Positions 1 through 7,985 of a stretch of 64,000 bases of DNA are shown one piece after another; the first letter of the stretch is position 1; each line of letters begins with the position of its first letter. This stretch comes from Kitasatospora herbaricolor (lineage in GTDB: Bacteria; Actinomycetota; Actinomycetes; Streptomycetales; Streptomycetaceae): contig NZ_JAUSVA010000002.1 in the NCBI RefSeq assembly GCF_030813695.1, positions 7,587,501-7,651,500 of the forward strand. Direction: 5' to 3'. A model generated the notes under the pieces. It had not been told where the DNA came from. It did no database searches and saw only the letters and a list, made by a program, of their open reading frames with translations. The position numbers and the translations under genes are program-made.

Positions 1-786
1 CCCGAGCTGAAGTGCATCGCCCCGGTCCGCGACTACGCGATGACCCGCGACAAGGCGATCGCCTTCGCCGAGGCGAAGAACCTCCCGATCGTCACCACCA
101 AGAAGAACCCGTACTCGATCGACCAGAACGTCTTCGGGCGCGCCGTCGAGACCGGCTTCCTGGAGGACATCTGGAACGCCCCGGTCGAGGACGTCTACGA
201 GTACACCCAGGACCCGGCCGCCCCGCGCGAGGCCGACACCGTCGTCATCACCTTCGAGGCGGGCGTCCCGGTCGCCGTCGACGGCCGCAAGGTGACGGTG
301 CTGCAGGCCATCGAGGAGCTCAACAAGCGCGCCGGCGCCCAGGGCGTGGGCCGGCTCGACATGGTCGAGGACCGCCTGGTCGGCATCAAGTCCCGCGAGA
401 TCTACGAAGCCCCTGGCGCGATCGCCCTGATCACCGCGCACCAGGCCCTGGAGAACGTCACCGTCGAGCGCGAGCTGGCCCGCTACAAGCGGCAGGTCGA
501 GCAGCGCTGGGCCGAGCTGGTCTACGACGGCCTGTGGTTCTCCCCGCTCAAGCGCGCCCTGGACGGCTTCATCAACGAGGCCAACCAGCACGTCTCCGGC
601 GAGATCCGGCTCGTCCTGCACGGCGGCCGGGCCGTCGTCAACGGCCGCAAGTCGGACCAGTCGCTGTACGACTTCAACCTGGCGACCTACGACACCGGCG
701 ACACCTTCGACCAGTCGATGTCCAAGGGCTTCATCGAGATCTTCGGCCTCTCGTCGAAGATCGCCGCCCGCCGCGACCTCGCCTGA
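1..786 (+). CDS. argG: Argininosuccinate synthase, C-terminal part (5' end outside window)
   Basis: ATP-dependent ligation of citrulline and aspartate to argininosuccinate, the penultimate step of arginine synthesis, in the cytoplasm. The reading frame is open from base 1, so the gene enters from the left; 261 codons are present. The visible part carries the multimerisation/C-terminal region of the family, including the stretch SDQSLYDFNLATYDTGDTF near the end and a C-terminus RRDLA. The ATG at 40 is in frame but internal. It lies 87 bp upstream of argH, the next enzyme of the pathway, with a GC-rich hairpin in the gap, so the two are probably co-regulated. Identity is secure; the N-terminal ATP-binding loop cannot be inspected here. 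Confidence 0.95.
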   Translation, partial: PELKCIAPVRDYAMTRDKAIAFAEAKNLPIVTTKKNPYSIDQNVFGRAVETGFLEDIWNAPVEDVYEYTQDPAAPREADTVVITFEAGVPVAVDGRKVTVLQAIEELNKRAGAQGVGRLDMVEDRLVGIKSREIYEAPGAIALITAHQALENVTVERELARYKRQVEQRWAELVYDGLWFSPLKRALDGFINEANQHVSGEIRLVLHGGRAVVNGRKSDQSLYDFNLATYDTGDTFDQSMSKGFIEIFGLSSKIAARRDLA

Positions 787-801
787 GCGACCCGCTCGTA
801 C

Positions 802-830
802 GGTCCCGGCTGCGCCCCGCAGCCGGGACC
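802..830 (+). terminator. Hairpin between argG and argH
   Basis: A perfect 13-bp stem (802-814 pairing with 818-830) with a 3-base loop follows the argG stop by 15 bp. There is no T-run, so it may be a partial terminator or an mRNA-stabilising hairpin rather than a full stop. Confidence 0.5.
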
Positions 831-873
831 TCCCGCTACCCCCACCCCGTAAGCCCGGCAAGGAGCCCACGCG

Positions 874-2298
874 ATGTCGTCCGATCCCACCGCAGACGTC
901 CGACTCTGGGGCGCGCGCTTCGCCGACGGCCCCTCCGAGGCGCTGGCCAAGCTCTCCGCCTCGGTGCACTTCGACTGGCGGCTCGCGCCGTACGACATCG
1001 CCGGCTCCAAGGCGCACGCCCGGGTCCTGCACAAGGCCGGGCTGCTGGGCGACGAGGAACTGGCCGGCATGCTGGCCGGCCTGGACACGCTGCTGGCCGA
1101 CGTCGAGTCCGGCGCGTTCACCGGCACCGTCGCCGACGAGGACGTGCACACCGCCCTGGAGCGCGGGCTGCTGGAGCGGCTCGGGGCCGACCTCGGCGGC
1201 AAGCTGCGGGCCGGCCGCTCGCGCAACGACCAGATCGCCACGCTGTTCCGGATGTACCTGCGCGACCACGCGAAGATCATCGGTGGCCTGGTGCTGGACC
1301 TCCAGCACGCCCTGGTCGGCCTCGCCGAGGCGCACCCCGACACCGCGATGCCGGGCCGCACCCACCTGCAGCACGCGCAGCCGGTGCTCTTCGCGCACCA
1401 CGTGCTCGCCCACGTCCAGGCGCTCGGCCGGGACGCCGAGCGGCTGCGCCAGTGGGACACCCGCACCGCGGTCTCCCCGTACGGCTCCGGCGCGCTGGCC
1501 GGCTCCTCGCTCGGGCTGGACCCGCAGGCCGTCGCCGCCGAGCTGGGCTTCGAGCGCGGTTCGGTCGGCAACTCGATCGACGGCACGGCCTCGCGCGACT
1601 TCGTCGCCGAGTTCGCCTTCGTGACGGCGATGATCGGCATCAACCTCTCCCGGATCGCGGAGGAGGTGATCATCTGGAACACCAAGGAGTTCGGCTTCAT
1701 CACGCTGCACGACGCCTTCTCCACCGGCTCCTCGATCATGCCGCAGAAGAAGAACCCGGACATCGCCGAGCTGGCGCGCGGCAAGTCCGGCCGCCTGATC
1801 GGCAACCTGACCGGGCTGCTCGCCACCCTGAAGGCGCTGCCGCTGGCCTACAACCGGGACCTCCAGGAGGACAAGGAGCCGGTCTTCGACTCCTGCGACA
1901 CCCTTGAGGTCCTGCTGCCGGCCTTCACCGGCATGATGGCCACCCTCACCGTGCACCGGGAGCGCCTGGAGGAGCTGGCGCCCGCCGGGTTCTCGCTGGC
2001 CACCGACATCGCCGAGTGGCTGGTCAAGCAGGGCGTGCCGTTCCGGGTCGCGCACGAGGTCGCCGGCGCCTGCGTCAAGGTCTGCGAGGGCCAGGGCATC
2101 GAGCTGTCCGACCTGACGGACGAGCAGTTCGCCGCCATCTCCGAGCACCTGACGCCCGAGGTCCGCTCGGTGCTCAACGTGCACGGTGCGATCGCCTCCC
2201 GCAACGGCCGGGGCGGCACCGCCCCGTCCGCCGTCGCGGTCCAGCTGGCCGAGCTCAAGGCCGACCTGGCCCTCCAGCAGGAGTGGGTCCAGGGCTGA
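874..2298 (+). CDS. argH: Argininosuccinate lyase
   Basis: Cleaves argininosuccinate to arginine and fumarate, the last step of arginine synthesis. The 474-residue product has the usual family length. The fumarase/aspartase superfamily signature GSSIMPQKKNP is at about residue 288, and the TSRN-like substrate loop appears as RAGRSRNDQ near residue 111. GRTHLQHAQP near residue 163 carries the conserved histidine region. The ATG at 874 is preceded by AAGGAG with normal spacing. It sits directly after argG. A perfect inverted repeat follows the stop. Nothing unusual is seen. Confidence 0.97.
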   Translation: MSSDPTADVRLWGARFADGPSEALAKLSASVHFDWRLAPYDIAGSKAHARVLHKAGLLGDEELAGMLAGLDTLLADVESGAFTGTVADEDVHTALERGLLERLGADLGGKLRAGRSRNDQIATLFRMYLRDHAKIIGGLVLDLQHALVGLAEAHPDTAMPGRTHLQHAQPVLFAHHVLAHVQALGRDAERLRQWDTRTAVSPYGSGALAGSSLGLDPQAVAAELGFERGSVGNSIDGTASRDFVAEFAFVTAMIGINLSRIAEEVIIWNTKEFGFITLHDAFSTGSSIMPQKKNPDIAELARGKSGRLIGNLTGLLATLKALPLAYNRDLQEDKEPVFDSCDTLEVLLPAFTGMMATLTVHRERLEELAPAGFSLATDIAEWLVKQGVPFRVAHEVAGACVKVCEGQGIELSDLTDEQFAAISEHLTPEVRSVLNVHGAIASRNGRGGTAPSAVAVQLAELKADLALQQEWVQG

Positions 2299-2309
2299 CG
2301 TCCCGGCCG

Positions 2310-2343
2310 GAGGGGGCGCGACGGGTGACCGTCGCGCCCCCTC
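2310..2343 (+). terminator. Hairpin after argH
   Basis: A perfect 13-bp GC-rich inverted repeat (2310-2322 with 2331-2343) begins 12 bp after the argH stop. It has no T-tract, which is usual for terminators in this genome type. Confidence 0.6.
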
Positions 2344-2415
2344 CGTGCTGTTCCCGGCCCGGTCGCGGGCCGGCCGGGCCGTGTCCGGACGGCCCCGCCG
2401 CCGGTAGTACCCGGT

Positions 2416-3069
2416 GTGTACACCGACCGACCCGCCGTCACCCGTCCGTCCACGCCCCCGGTCGCGCCCCGCGCGGGCCGCCCGCCCGCGCCCCCACGCG
2501 GTCCTGCGCCTCCACCGGTCCCCCGCCGTCCGGGTCCTCCTGCCCCGCCGTGCCGTCCCGCGCCCGGTCCGCCCCGCCCCGTCGCGCTGCCGGTGGCCGG
2601 GCTGCGCCCCGCCGTCGCCCCGCTCGTCGCCGCACTGGCCGACCGCCACGGACTGGAGGCCGAGGACCTGGAGCAGTCGGTCTGGCTGCGGGCCTGCGAG
2701 CGCGCCGCCGCCGGCCCGCTGCCCGCCGACGCCCGCTCCTGGCTGCGCTCGCTGGCCCTGCGCGAGTGCCTTCGCCTCACCCGGACGGCCGACCGGGAGC
2801 GCCTCGCGGCGGAGCGTGCGACCCGCCCCTCGCCGGTCCCCTCGGCGGAGGCGCAGGTGCTCGCCGAACGGGGCCGGCACGCCCTGTGGGCCTCCGTCGC
2901 CGCCCTGCCCGGCCGCTGCCCCGTCCTGCTGGCCGCGCTCGCCGACGCGCCCGGGCTCACCTACGGTGACCTGGCGGGTCTGCTCGGGATGCCGCGCGGC
3001 AGCATCGGCCCGACCCGCTCGCGCTGCCTGTCCTGTCTGCGCACCCTGCTGCACGGCCTGCGGACGTGA
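2416..3069 (+). CDS. Sigma-70 family-like protein (ECF-type, divergent)
   Basis: The C-terminal half looks like an RNA polymerase sigma factor. A region-2-like helix (LEAEDLEQSVWLRA, near residues 75-90) follows a helical stretch. A region-4 helix-turn-helix (LTYGDLAGLLGMPRGSIG, near residues 180-197) is followed by RSRCLSCLRTLL. The first ~55 residues are almost pure Pro/Arg/Ala, which is unusual and may mean the true start is further in, for example at the GTG near 2593. The GTG at 2416 has no convincing ribosome site. It stands alone between argH and a GNAT gene, with no anti-sigma neighbour. The target promoters are unknown. The family call is reasonable; the exact start is weak. Confidence 0.7.
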   Translation: MYTDRPAVTRPSTPPVAPRAGRPPAPPRGPAPPPVPRRPGPPAPPCRPAPGPPRPVALPVAGLRPAVAPLVAALADRHGLEAEDLEQSVWLRACERAAAGPLPADARSWLRSLALRECLRLTRTADRERLAAERATRPSPVPSAEAQVLAERGRHALWASVAALPGRCPVLLAALADAPGLTYGDLAGLLGMPRGSIGPTRSRCLSCLRTLLHGLRT

Positions 3070-3141
3070 TGCTCGACACGTCGGGCGTCCGGGAGGTTGA
3101 GAGGAGCTGACGCTGGGGTAGAGCGGTGGCGAACGCACCTC

Positions 3142-3169
3142 TTGACGGTGACGCGATCACACGGATACT
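3142..3169 (+). promoter_or_regulatory. Candidate vegetative promoter for the GNAT at 3344
   Basis: TTGACG (3142-3147) and GATACT (3164-3169) are separated by 16 bp, a good match to the main sigma factor consensus. A start near 3176 would leave a leader of about 170 bases. Confidence 0.45.
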
Positions 3170-3343
3170 GAGCGTGAGCGCGGCCCGGCCCGGCGGGCTG
3201 TGGTGCATCCTGCCGGGCTGGTACGTTCGTGCGCCATACCCCGGTCAGGACCGATCCCCGGCCGGGTACATCTCCGGCAGAGCATCCGGTGCGACACCCT
3301 CGAACCCGCGCGCCGGAGAACAACGATGGGGAGGCCCCTGTAC

Positions 3344-3844
3344 ATGGGCATGAGTGTGATCATCTCGGTGGCGGACAAGGAAGACGCGGAGCAGATCCTC
3401 AAGCTCCAGTACCTCGGCTACCAGAGCGAGGCCGAGCTGTACGGCGACTGGGGCATCGAGCCCCTGACGCAGACCCTGGAGAGCCTGCGCACCGAGCTGG
3501 CCGAGCGGCACGTGCTGGTCGCCCGGCTCGGCGACGAGGTCGTCGGCACCGTCCGCGGCCGGGTCGACGAGGGCGGTGTCGGCCGGATAGGGCGTCTGGT
3601 GGTCCACCCCCGGATGCAGCGCCACGGCCTGGGCGGCCGGCTGCTGGACGCGATGGAGCGGCGCCTGCTGGAGGACGGGTCGGTGCAGGTCTTCCGGCTC
3701 TTCACCGGCCACCGCAGCCTCGGCAACCTGCGCCTCTACGCCCGGCAGGGCTACCGGCAGACCGGCGTCGAGGCGGTCAGCGGCGAGCTGAGCTTCGTCG
3801 CGCTGGAGAAGCCGGTGCACAGCGAGCTGGCCGCCTCCGCCTGA
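3344..3844 (+). CDS. GNAT family N-acetyltransferase
   Basis: A 166-residue single-domain acetyltransferase of the GNAT fold, expected to transfer acetyl from acetyl-CoA to an unknown amine. The acetyl-CoA binding motif A is visible as RLVVHPRMQRHGLGGRLL (near residues 86-103). A later segment NLRLYARQGYRQTG is the typical motif B end. I chose the ATG at 3344 because GGGGAGG sits 9 bases upstream; in-frame ATGs at 3326 and 3350 are also possible. It is a monocistronic gene closed by a strong hairpin. The substrate cannot be inferred. Confidence 0.85.
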   Translation: MGMSVIISVADKEDAEQILKLQYLGYQSEAELYGDWGIEPLTQTLESLRTELAERHVLVARLGDEVVGTVRGRVDEGGVGRIGRLVVHPRMQRHGLGGRLLDAMERRLLEDGSVQVFRLFTGHRSLGNLRLYARQGYRQTGVEAVSGELSFVALEKPVHSELAASA

Positions 3845-3853
3845 GGTCTCCCC

Positions 3854-3893
3854 GGCGCCCGGATCCGTCACGTGCGTGATGGATCCGGGCGCC
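3854..3893 (+). terminator. Hairpin terminator after GNAT
   Basis: A perfect 13-bp stem (3854-3866 with 3881-3893) containing two GGATCC sites starts 9 bp after the stop codon. It separates the GNAT from the methionine transporter unit. Confidence 0.6.
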
Positions 3894-3933
3894 GCTGTGC
3901 TTGGCAGCAAAGGGTTGTGTCCGCATTTCGGAC

Positions 3934-3978
3934 TTGGAGTCCTGATATCTGGGACTAATTCGGTTGATCTGATTTACT
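3934..3978 (+). promoter_or_regulatory. Candidate promoter region of the metNIQ leader
   Basis: This is one of the few AT-rich stretches in the window. Two readings are possible. One is TTGGAG (3934-3939) with TAATTC (3956-3961), 16 bp apart. The other is a -10-like TTTACT (3973-3978) placed 7 bases before the leader ATG at 3986, which would give a leaderless transcript. A short inverted repeat, AGTCC/GGACT, lies across 3939-3956. Confidence 0.35.
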
Positions 3979-3985
3979 GGCTCTC

Positions 3986-4069
3986 ATGACTGCGACGACG
4001 AACTGGACCCCCACCGGCACCATGCCGGCAGGTGAGAGTGCCATGTGCCGTCGAATGTGTCACCGCTGA
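3986..4069 (+). CDS. Putative leader peptide (uORF) upstream of metNIQ
   Basis: A 27-residue ORF that reads MTATTNWTPTG at its start and ends ESAMCRRMCHR before TGA. It has two Met-Cys pairs in the last eight codons, four Met in total after residue 1 if Met13 is counted with Met20 and Met24, and two Cys. No Shine-Dalgarno is visible, but a -10-like hexamer lies 7 bases upstream, so it may be translated from a leaderless message. It is followed by roughly 300 bases of hairpin-rich leader and then metN. The arrangement resembles amino-acid-responsive attenuation for sulfur amino acids. That role is inferred; translation is not proven. Confidence 0.5.
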   Translation: MTATTNWTPTGTMPAGESAMCRRMCHR

Positions 4070-4371
4070 GGGCCACTGTCCTCCCCGGCCTCCGGCCGGT
4101 GGTAGCCCCCTCCTCGCGCCCCGAAGCGAGAACCCCGGCCGCTCCCGTCGCGGAGCGCCGCCGTGCCCGCCCCTCCCACCGCCCGCCAGGGCGGGAGCCC
4201 TGCTGCCGTTGACCCGTGCGGGTCACGCCCCCGCGCGGGCCGTCGGCCCAGCCGCAAGGATCAAGGGATGGCAGGTCCGGAAACACCTTCATCGGCGCGT
4301 CGCCGCCCGTCCCCGGCCGAGATCCGGCCAGGTGGCCCGACGACGTCCGCCCCCGACCCACGGAAGCAGCT
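4070..4371 (+). promoter_or_regulatory. Structured 5' leader of metNIQ
   Basis: About 300 bases without a credible gene. Short perfect hairpins are at 4085-4099 (6-bp stem, TCC loop), 4113-4130 (CTCGC/GCGAG), 4179-4194 (CCGCCC/GGGCGG) and 4211-4224 (GACCC/GGGTC). I looked for SAM riboswitch cores and did not find one. With the upstream uORF this could be an attenuator. Confidence 0.4.
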
Positions 4372-5397
4372 GTGATCACCACCACGGACCTCACGAAGGT
4401 CTACCGCTCGCAAGGCCGCGAGGTGACCGCCCTCGCCGGCGTCGACCTGCACGTCCGCGAGGGCGAGGTCTACGGCGTCGTCGGCACCAGCGGTGCGGGC
4501 AAGAGCACGCTCATCCGCTGCGTGAACATGCTGGAGCGGCCCAGCTCCGGCACGGTCACCGTCGACGGCCTGGACCTTACCGCCCTCGGCGGCCACGAGC
4601 AGCGCGCCGGCAGCGCCCTGCGCGAGGCCCGCCGGCGGATCGGCATGGTCTTCCAGCACTTCAACCTGCTCGCCTCGCGGACCGCCCAGGAGAACGTCGA
4701 GCTCCCGCTGGAGATCATCGGCCTGGACCGCGCCCAGCGCCGCCGCAAGGCCGCCGAACTGCTCGACCTGGTCGGCCTCGCCGACAAGGCCCGCAGCTAC
4801 CCCAGCCAGCTCTCCGGCGGCCAGAAGCAGCGCGTCGGCATCGCCCGCGCCCTGGCCGGCGACCCCAAGGTGCTGCTCTCCGACGAGGCGACCTCCGCCC
4901 TCGACCCCGAGACCACCCGCTCCATCCTCAAGCTGCTGCGCGACCTCAACCAGCAGCTCGGGCTCACCGTGCTGCTGATCACCCACGAGATGGACGTCAT
5001 CAAGTCCGTCTGCGACTCGGCGGCCCTGATGCGCGGCGGCCGGGTGGTCGAGTCCGGCGAACTCACCGACCTGCTCGCCACCCCCGGCTCGGAACTCGCC
5101 CGGGAACTCTTCCCGCTGAGCGAGTTCGGCTCCGGCCACCCCGGCCGGACCGTGCTGGAGATCACCTTCCAGGGCGACACCTCCGCCCGCCCCTTCGTCT
5201 CGCAGCTCGCCCGCACCTACCAGATCGACATCAACATCCTCGGCGCGGCCGTCGAGACCATCGCCGGCCGGATGGTCGGCCGGATGCGGGTCGAACTGTC
5301 CGGCTCCCACCAGGACAACGTGGTGCCGATCGGCTTCCTGCGCGAGCAGGGCCTGCAGGTGGACGTGCTCGACGCGGCGAACGGAGCGGTGGCATGA
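4372..5397 (+). CDS. metN: Methionine ABC transporter, ATP-binding protein MetN
   Basis: ATPase subunit of the MetNIQ importer for methionine, on the cytoplasmic face of the membrane. The 341-residue product has Walker A GTSGAGKST (residues 38-46), the signature LSGGQKQR (near 146-153), Walker B with DEATSALD (near 170) and the switch histidine in ITHEMD. The last ~80 residues form the NIL domain that binds methionine and causes transinhibition, which distinguishes MetN from other ABC ATPases. The GTG at 4372 is chosen because GGAAG lies 5 bases upstream and the homology starts there. It overlaps metI by 4 bp (ATGA), so translation is coupled. A long leader precedes it. Confidence 0.95.
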   Translation: MITTTDLTKVYRSQGREVTALAGVDLHVREGEVYGVVGTSGAGKSTLIRCVNMLERPSSGTVTVDGLDLTALGGHEQRAGSALREARRRIGMVFQHFNLLASRTAQENVELPLEIIGLDRAQRRRKAAELLDLVGLADKARSYPSQLSGGQKQRVGIARALAGDPKVLLSDEATSALDPETTRSILKLLRDLNQQLGLTVLLITHEMDVIKSVCDSAALMRGGRVVESGELTDLLATPGSELARELFPLSEFGSGHPGRTVLEITFQGDTSARPFVSQLARTYQIDINILGAAVETIAGRMVGRMRVELSGSHQDNVVPIGFLREQGLQVDVLDAANGAVA

Positions 5398-6140
5398 GCA
5401 GCACCCTGACCTGGGACCAGATGCAGGACCTGATGTGGCCCGCCACCTGGGAGACCCTCGGCATGGTCGGCATCGCCACCGCCGCCACCATCGTGATCGG
5501 GCTGCCCGTCGGCCTGTTCCTGGTGCTCACCGACAAGGGCGGCCTGCTGCAGAACGTGCCCGTCGCCCGGGTGCTCGGCGTGATCGTGAACGTCGGCCGC
5601 TCGATCCCGTTCATCATCCTGATCGTGGCGCTGATCCCGTTCACCCGATGGGTGGTGGGCACCTCGCTCGGCTGGCAGGCCGCCGCCGTGCCGCTGGCCG
5701 TCGGCGCCATCCCGTTCTTCGCCCGCCTGGTCGAGACCTCCGTCCGCGAGGTCGACGGCGGCCTCGTCGAGGCCGTCCAGTCGATGGGCGGCTCGACCTG
5801 GACGATCGTCCGCAAGACCCTGCTGCCGGAGGCCCTTCCCGCGCTGGTCGCCTCCGTCACCACCACGGTGATCGCCCTGATCGGCTACTCCGCGATGGCC
5901 GGCACCGTCGGCGGCGGCGGGCTCGGCGACCTGGCGTACCGCTACGGGTACCTGCGCTTCCAGACCACCTTCATGTGGGTGATCGTCGCCGAGCTGGTCG
6001 TCATCGTCACGGTCCTCCAGCTGATCGGCGACCGGATCGCCCGCCGCCTCTCCCACCGCGGCTCCTACCCCAGCCCGCTCGGCCTGCTCTTCGGCTCCCG
6101 CCGCCGCGGCGCCGACGACGACGAACTCGTCGCCCACTGA
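5394..6140 (+). CDS. metI: Methionine ABC transporter, permease MetI
   Basis: Membrane-spanning subunit of the methionine importer. The 248-residue protein has about five hydrophobic segments. The EAA loop that contacts MetN is seen as EAVQSMGGSTWTIVRKTLLPEA (near residues 126-147). Length and motif match the MetI type of binding-protein-dependent permeases. The ATG overlaps the metN stop. An approximately 100-bp gap separates it from metQ, but all three genes lie in one direction and form the classical metNIQ order. Confidence 0.95.
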   Translation: MSSTLTWDQMQDLMWPATWETLGMVGIATAATIVIGLPVGLFLVLTDKGGLLQNVPVARVLGVIVNVGRSIPFIILIVALIPFTRWVVGTSLGWQAAAVPLAVGAIPFFARLVETSVREVDGGLVEAVQSMGGSTWTIVRKTLLPEALPALVASVTTTVIALIGYSAMAGTVGGGGLGDLAYRYGYLRFQTTFMWVIVAELVVIVTVLQLIGDRIARRLSHRGSYPSPLGLLFGSRRRGADDDELVAH

Positions 6141-6240
6141 CCCCGCCGGCGGCCCGACCCAGGGCCCGGCGAGAACCGGCCGCACGTCCGTCACCAACGG
6201 CCCGGACGGCCGACCGCAACCCCGCAGAAAGGCACTTTTC

Positions 6241-7077
6241 GTGCGTAACGTCCTGAAGACCACCACCGTCCTCGCCACCGCCGGCCTCGCCCTCTCGCTC
6301 GCCGCCTGCGGCAGCTCCGGCTCCTCGCCGGCCGGCGCCTCGGCCGACCCGAACAAGACGCTGACCGTCGTCGCCAGCCCCACCCCGCACGCCCAGATCC
6401 TCCAGTACGTGAAGGACAACCTCGCCGAGAAGGCGGGCCTCAAGCTGGACATCAAGGTGGTCAGCGACTACGTGACCCCGAACACGGCGGTCCAGGACGG
6501 CTCCGCGGACGCCAACTACTTCCAGCACGTGCCGTACCTGGACGACTTCAACCAGAAGAACGGCACCAGCATCGTCCCGGTCGAGACGGTCCACCTGGAG
6601 CCCCTCGGCGTCTACTCCAAGAAGGTCAAGGCCGTCGCCGACCTCAAGGACGGCGCCCAGGTCGGCGTGCCCAACGACGCCACCAACGAGGGCCGGGCGC
6701 TCAAGCTGCTCGCCGACAACAACGTCATCACCCTCAAGGCCGGCGCCGGCACCGCCGCCACCGTCCAGGACATCGCCACCAACCCCAAGAACCTCAAGTT
6801 CAAGGAGCTGGAGGCGGCCCAGCTGCCGCGCGCCCTGGACGACCTGGACGCCGGCATCATCAACGGCAACTACGCCCTCGACTCGGGCCTCAAGCCCGCC
6901 ACCGACGCCATCCTGCTGGAGAAGGCCGCGGGCAACCCGTACGCCAACATCCTTGCCGTCAAGAAGGGCAACGAGGCCGACCCGCGGGTCAAGAAGCTGG
7001 CCGAGCTGCTGCACTCCGCCGAGGTCAAGAAGTACATCGACGACACCTTCCAGGGCTCCGTCACCCCGGCCTTCTGA
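6241..7077 (+). CDS. metQ: Methionine-binding lipoprotein MetQ (NLPA family)
   Basis: Substrate-binding lipoprotein of the methionine importer, anchored to the outer face of the cytoplasmic membrane. It has a signal peptide with lipobox LAAC and the lipidated cysteine at residue 23, then the NLPA/MetQ fold with typical stretches such as TPHAQILQYVKDNLA and GVPNDATNEGRALKLL. The length of 278 residues is normal. The start is GTG at 6241, with GCAGAAAGG upstream. It is the last gene of metNIQ and is followed by the strongest hairpin in this area. Confidence 0.95.
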   Translation: MRNVLKTTTVLATAGLALSLAACGSSGSSPAGASADPNKTLTVVASPTPHAQILQYVKDNLAEKAGLKLDIKVVSDYVTPNTAVQDGSADANYFQHVPYLDDFNQKNGTSIVPVETVHLEPLGVYSKKVKAVADLKDGAQVGVPNDATNEGRALKLLADNNVITLKAGAGTAATVQDIATNPKNLKFKELEAAQLPRALDDLDAGIINGNYALDSGLKPATDAILLEKAAGNPYANILAVKKGNEADPRVKKLAELLHSAEVKKYIDDTFQGSVTPAF

Positions 7078-7101
7078 CCGGCCCGACGCGGTTTCCCCGC
7101 A

Positions 7102-7150
7102 CTGCCCGACCGGGCCCCCGCCGCACCTCGGCAGGGGCCCGGTCGGGCAG
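7102..7150 (+). terminator. Terminator of metNIQ
   Basis: A perfect 17-bp inverted repeat (7102-7118 with 7134-7150) lies 25 bp after the metQ stop, with a 15-base loop. It has no T-run. Confidence 0.75.
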
Positions 7151-7274
7151 TATCGGGGGGTGACGGTGTGACGGACGGCGTTTCTGACGTACCGTCGTGC
7201 GGTCCGTGCACCGCGTGACACCCGGGACCCGGTGGGGCGTACGGTGTGTCCACGACCCGGCGAGGAGAGACGGC

Positions 7275-7985
7275 ATGGCAGCGAGCTTCCCCGAGACCGC
7301 CATCAGCACCGAACGGCTGCTGCTGCGCCCCCTTGAGGTCGGCGACGCCCCCGCCCTGGCCGAGCTGATGGCCGACGAGCTGGTGCACGCCTGGACGGAC
7401 TTCCCGCAGCCCTTCACCGAGGACCTCGCCGTCCGGTGGGCCACCGCCCTCGCCCCCGCCCACCGGGCCGAGGGGCACGGCATCCGCTTCACCGTCACCG
7501 AACACCTCACCCAGCGGGTGGTCGGCCTGGTCGAGCTGCGCCACACCGACTGGCGGCTGCGCGCCACCGAGATCTGTTACGTCACCGCCCCCTGGGCGCG
7601 CGGCGAGGGCTACGCGGGGGAGGCCGTGCTCGGCGTCGCCCAGTGGCTCTTCGAGGACCGCGGCTTCCTTCGCCTGGAGATGCGGACGGCGGCCGGGAAC
7701 ACCGCCGCCCAGCAGGTCGCGCAGAAGGTCGGCTGCATCAGCGAGGGCGTGCTCCGCAGCGCCTGGATAGTGCGCGAGAGCGAACCCGTCACCGACCGTC
7801 CCGTCACCGACCGTCCCGTCACCACCGGACCCCGCACCGACGGGCCCCTGACCGGAGAAGGCCGCACCGCGGCCGCCGGCGAGAGCCGCAGTGACCTCAT
7901 CCTCTGGAGCCTGCTCCCCGAGGACATGGAGGAGGTCCCGCCGCTGCCCGACCCGCGGGCCGGGCGGTACGTCCTGCGGGACTGA
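7275..7985 (+). CDS. GNAT family N-acetyltransferase (RimJ/RimL-like) with internal repeat insert
   Basis: A 236-residue acetyltransferase of the RimJ/RimL type, which modifies N-terminal or small-molecule amines. It opens with the typical TERLLLRPLEVGDAPALAEL, has motif A around APWARGEGYAGEAV (near residue 103) and the late GNTAAQQVAQKVGC segment. After the usual end (residue ~170) there is a repeated, charged insert with copies of VTDRP, then a last strand (SDLILWSLLPED). The ATG at 7275 has GAGGAG upstream. The substrate is unknown. The insert comes from a 15-bp tandem duplication and may be strain-specific. Confidence 0.85.
   Translation: MAASFPETAISTERLLLRPLEVGDAPALAELMADELVHAWTDFPQPFTEDLAVRWATALAPAHRAEGHGIRFTVTEHLTQRVVGLVELRHTDWRLRATEICYVTAPWARGEGYAGEAVLGVAQWLFEDRGFLRLEMRTAAGNTAAQQVAQKVGCISEGVLRSAWIVRESEPVTDRPVTDRPVTTGPRTDGPLTGEGRTAAAGESRSDLILWSLLPEDMEEVPPLPDPRAGRYVLRD
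7783..7830 (+). repeat. 15-bp tandem repeat inside the GNAT gene
   Basis: Units of the form GTCACCGACCGTCCC occur twice in tandem, followed by a third, degenerate copy (GTCACCACCGGACCC). They encode VTDRP-VTDRP-VTTGP. The repeat length is a multiple of three, so copy changes would keep the frame. Confidence 0.8.

Noticed and set aside
12..1907. Long plus-strand ORF of 631 codons over argG-argH
   Set aside because: It is a shadow frame over two clear genes. The product is almost only Arg/Pro/Gly/Ala, as expected from high GC third positions.
3986..4371. SAM riboswitch upstream of metN
   Set aside because: GGTGAGAGTGCC looked a little like the start of SAM-IV, but the conserved GGCAACCC core and the matching stems are missing.
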